A DNA stretch of 64,000 nt from contig LSRX01000053.1 of the NCBI GenBank assembly GCA_001939145.1, positions 930,468 to 994,467 of the forward strand. The letters run 5' to 3'. The stretch is from Symbiodinium microadriaticum. Its lineage: Eukaryota > Sar > Dinophyceae > Suessiales > Symbiodiniaceae. The position numbers and the translations under genes were made by a program. The notes beneath the pieces are model-generated. The model searched no databases. It was not told the origin of the DNA and worked only from the letters and a program-made list of their open reading frames with translations. Shown piece after piece: positions 62,930-64,000 of the stretch. The first letter of the stretch is position 1. The number at the start of each line of letters is the position of its first letter.

Positions 62930-64000
62930 TTCAAGGGTTTAGGGTTTAGGTTTAGGGTTTAGTATTACAGGCTCAGGCTTTAGGGTTTAGGATTTAAGGT
63001 TCAGGCTTTAGGTGTGATGGTTTAGGGCCTAGGATTCAGGGTTTAGCATCTACGTGTGAGGGCCTAGGGTCTAGGATCTAGGCTGTAGGGTTTAGGGTTC
63101 CGGGAACATGTTCGGCTCTATGAGGATTCTGATTCAAAAGTCTATGAGGTTTAGGGTTTAGGGCAGTTTAGGGTTCTACAAAGGTTCCATTTGGCACATG
63201 AAGCAGGGTCTTTACGAGCCCAGCTCTCAAAAAAACACAGTCCATGCTCACGAACTTCTTCCGAAGAACCCGGCGACACCACTTCACCAACCCCCTCCAA
63301 CTAAACTCCGAAAGCCTAAACCGCAACATCCGATACCCCCCCCCCCTCCACCCCCGTCCCCCAGCCGCGCTTTAGCCTCTAAACCTAAGTCGGACCCGGA
63401 ATCCAACCGAGCCGAACCTACTGTAGGAGCCCCCAAAATTGTATAGGTAATTATTAAGGCCCCCATATTAGATGCCGAAATCCGAAACCACCCAAGTCTC
63501 CACTGCAATCCAGCCGCACAGAAAGCATTGGGGAGCCCGAAAATCAGGACCACGTTATGATAAAGGCCCAGACCATAAGGAGCCAACCATTTTTACGATC
63601 CATTCTGGGATCTCTGAACCCTAAACCCTAAACCCGAAACAACAAGGCCCTGATCCCCCCAACACTGCCTCTAAGCGTAAGCCCAAACTCTGCAAAAAGA
63701 AACAAAGATAAACCCTCAAATCTCCAACCCCGAAGCCCATCCCTTCAGTCCTAAACTTCTTATCCCAAACCGTTTAGGGCTTATAGGGTTTAGGGTTTAG
63801 GCTAAGGTTTTACTCCTGCATGTTCCATTCCACTGCATAGAACCTAAACCCTGCGCCCAAAATCGGAATCCTGCACCTTCTCCAATCCCAAAAGCCCAAA
63901 GTCTCAACCCTAAAACCCAAGCTTAAACCTAAGCACTGAACATTTCTAACTCTACCCCAAACCCATGAAAATTTCAGTGAATTTCAGATCTTAAATACCT
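62930..64000. repeat. G-rich then C-rich degenerate arrays to the window end
   Basis: G-rich at 62930-63110, single units at 63145-63165 and 63770-63800, C-rich at 63612-63640. The proline-rich frame at 63198-63446 and its minus-strand partner come from C/A-rich DNA and are not supported as genes. Confidence 0.6.

Noticed and set aside
63198-63586. Pro-rich plus frame and Gly-rich minus frame
   Set aside because: Both read through C-rich, telomere-like DNA and a poly-C tract.
1-64000. CRISPR arrays
   Set aside because: Repeats are short telomere-like monomers or foldback elements without regularly spaced unique spacers; composition and introns are eukaryotic.
1-64000. tRNA, rRNA or snRNA genes
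   Set aside because: I looked for cloverleaf-like arms with conserved T-loop words and for conserved rRNA segments and saw none I could support by eye; a covariance-model scan would be decisive.

Overview
The window looks like nuclear DNA of a dinoflagellate, most likely a symbiodiniacean or close relative. Four things point there. (1) A 7-unit tandem-repeat protein gene (6601-7686, minus) has the ubiquitin-like N-terminus plus 'VVTWG..GGDSSAVQDQLKNVQQIQA' repeats that are heavily expanded in Symbiodiniaceae. (2) Several interrupted genes have short exons bounded by AG|G-like acceptors and belong to protein families I recall as multi-copy in dinoflagellate gene sets. (3) Plant-type TTTAGGG/CCCTAAA telomere-like repeats are scattered through the non-coding DNA in both orientations. 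(4) There is an APE-type LINE and a high density of small palindromic MITE-like elements. The species cannot be fixed from the sequence alone.

Layout. 1-13.6 kb: a sea of interstitial telomere-like repeats and MITE-like palindromes with one recognisable gene (the RCC1/UVR8-like repeat gene). 13.6-36.8 kb: an island almost free of telomere-like repeats that carries nearly all the coding sequence. It starts with an unrecognised minus-strand exon (13.64-14.55 kb). A plus-strand block at 16.7-30.8 kb follows, with four multi-exon gene-like units: G1, lysine-rich and ending in a compact C-terminal domain; G2, a C5-methyltransferase-like fold; G3, a low-complexity/coiled-coil protein with a conserved-looking core; G4, a TNP2/CACTA-like transposase family protein. 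The island ends with a minus-strand LINE (32.5-36.8 kb) that has RNase H, endonuclease, reverse transcriptase and zinc-finger regions. 36.9-64 kb: again telomere-like repeats, microsatellites and at least nine families of small inverted-repeat elements, with no convincing gene.

How the parts relate. G1-G4 share strand and spacing and sit in the only repeat-poor tract. They may be the cargo of one large mobile element or a cluster of selfish genes; this is inference. The LINE is dead or dying. A MITE is inserted at the catalytic Asp codon of its RNase H domain, a frameshift lies at a TA run shortly after the YADD motif, and a probable second frameshift is in the zinc finger. Each of three single-N joints (4503, 9913, 29990) ends or splits a perfect or near-perfect local duplication, so these parts probably combine alternative haplotypes or paralogues. 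A fourth N (31274) sits in a CT microsatellite.

Limits. Exon boundaries were read by eye from reading frames and splice-like dinucleotides. Family assignments rest on remembered motifs, not on database searches.
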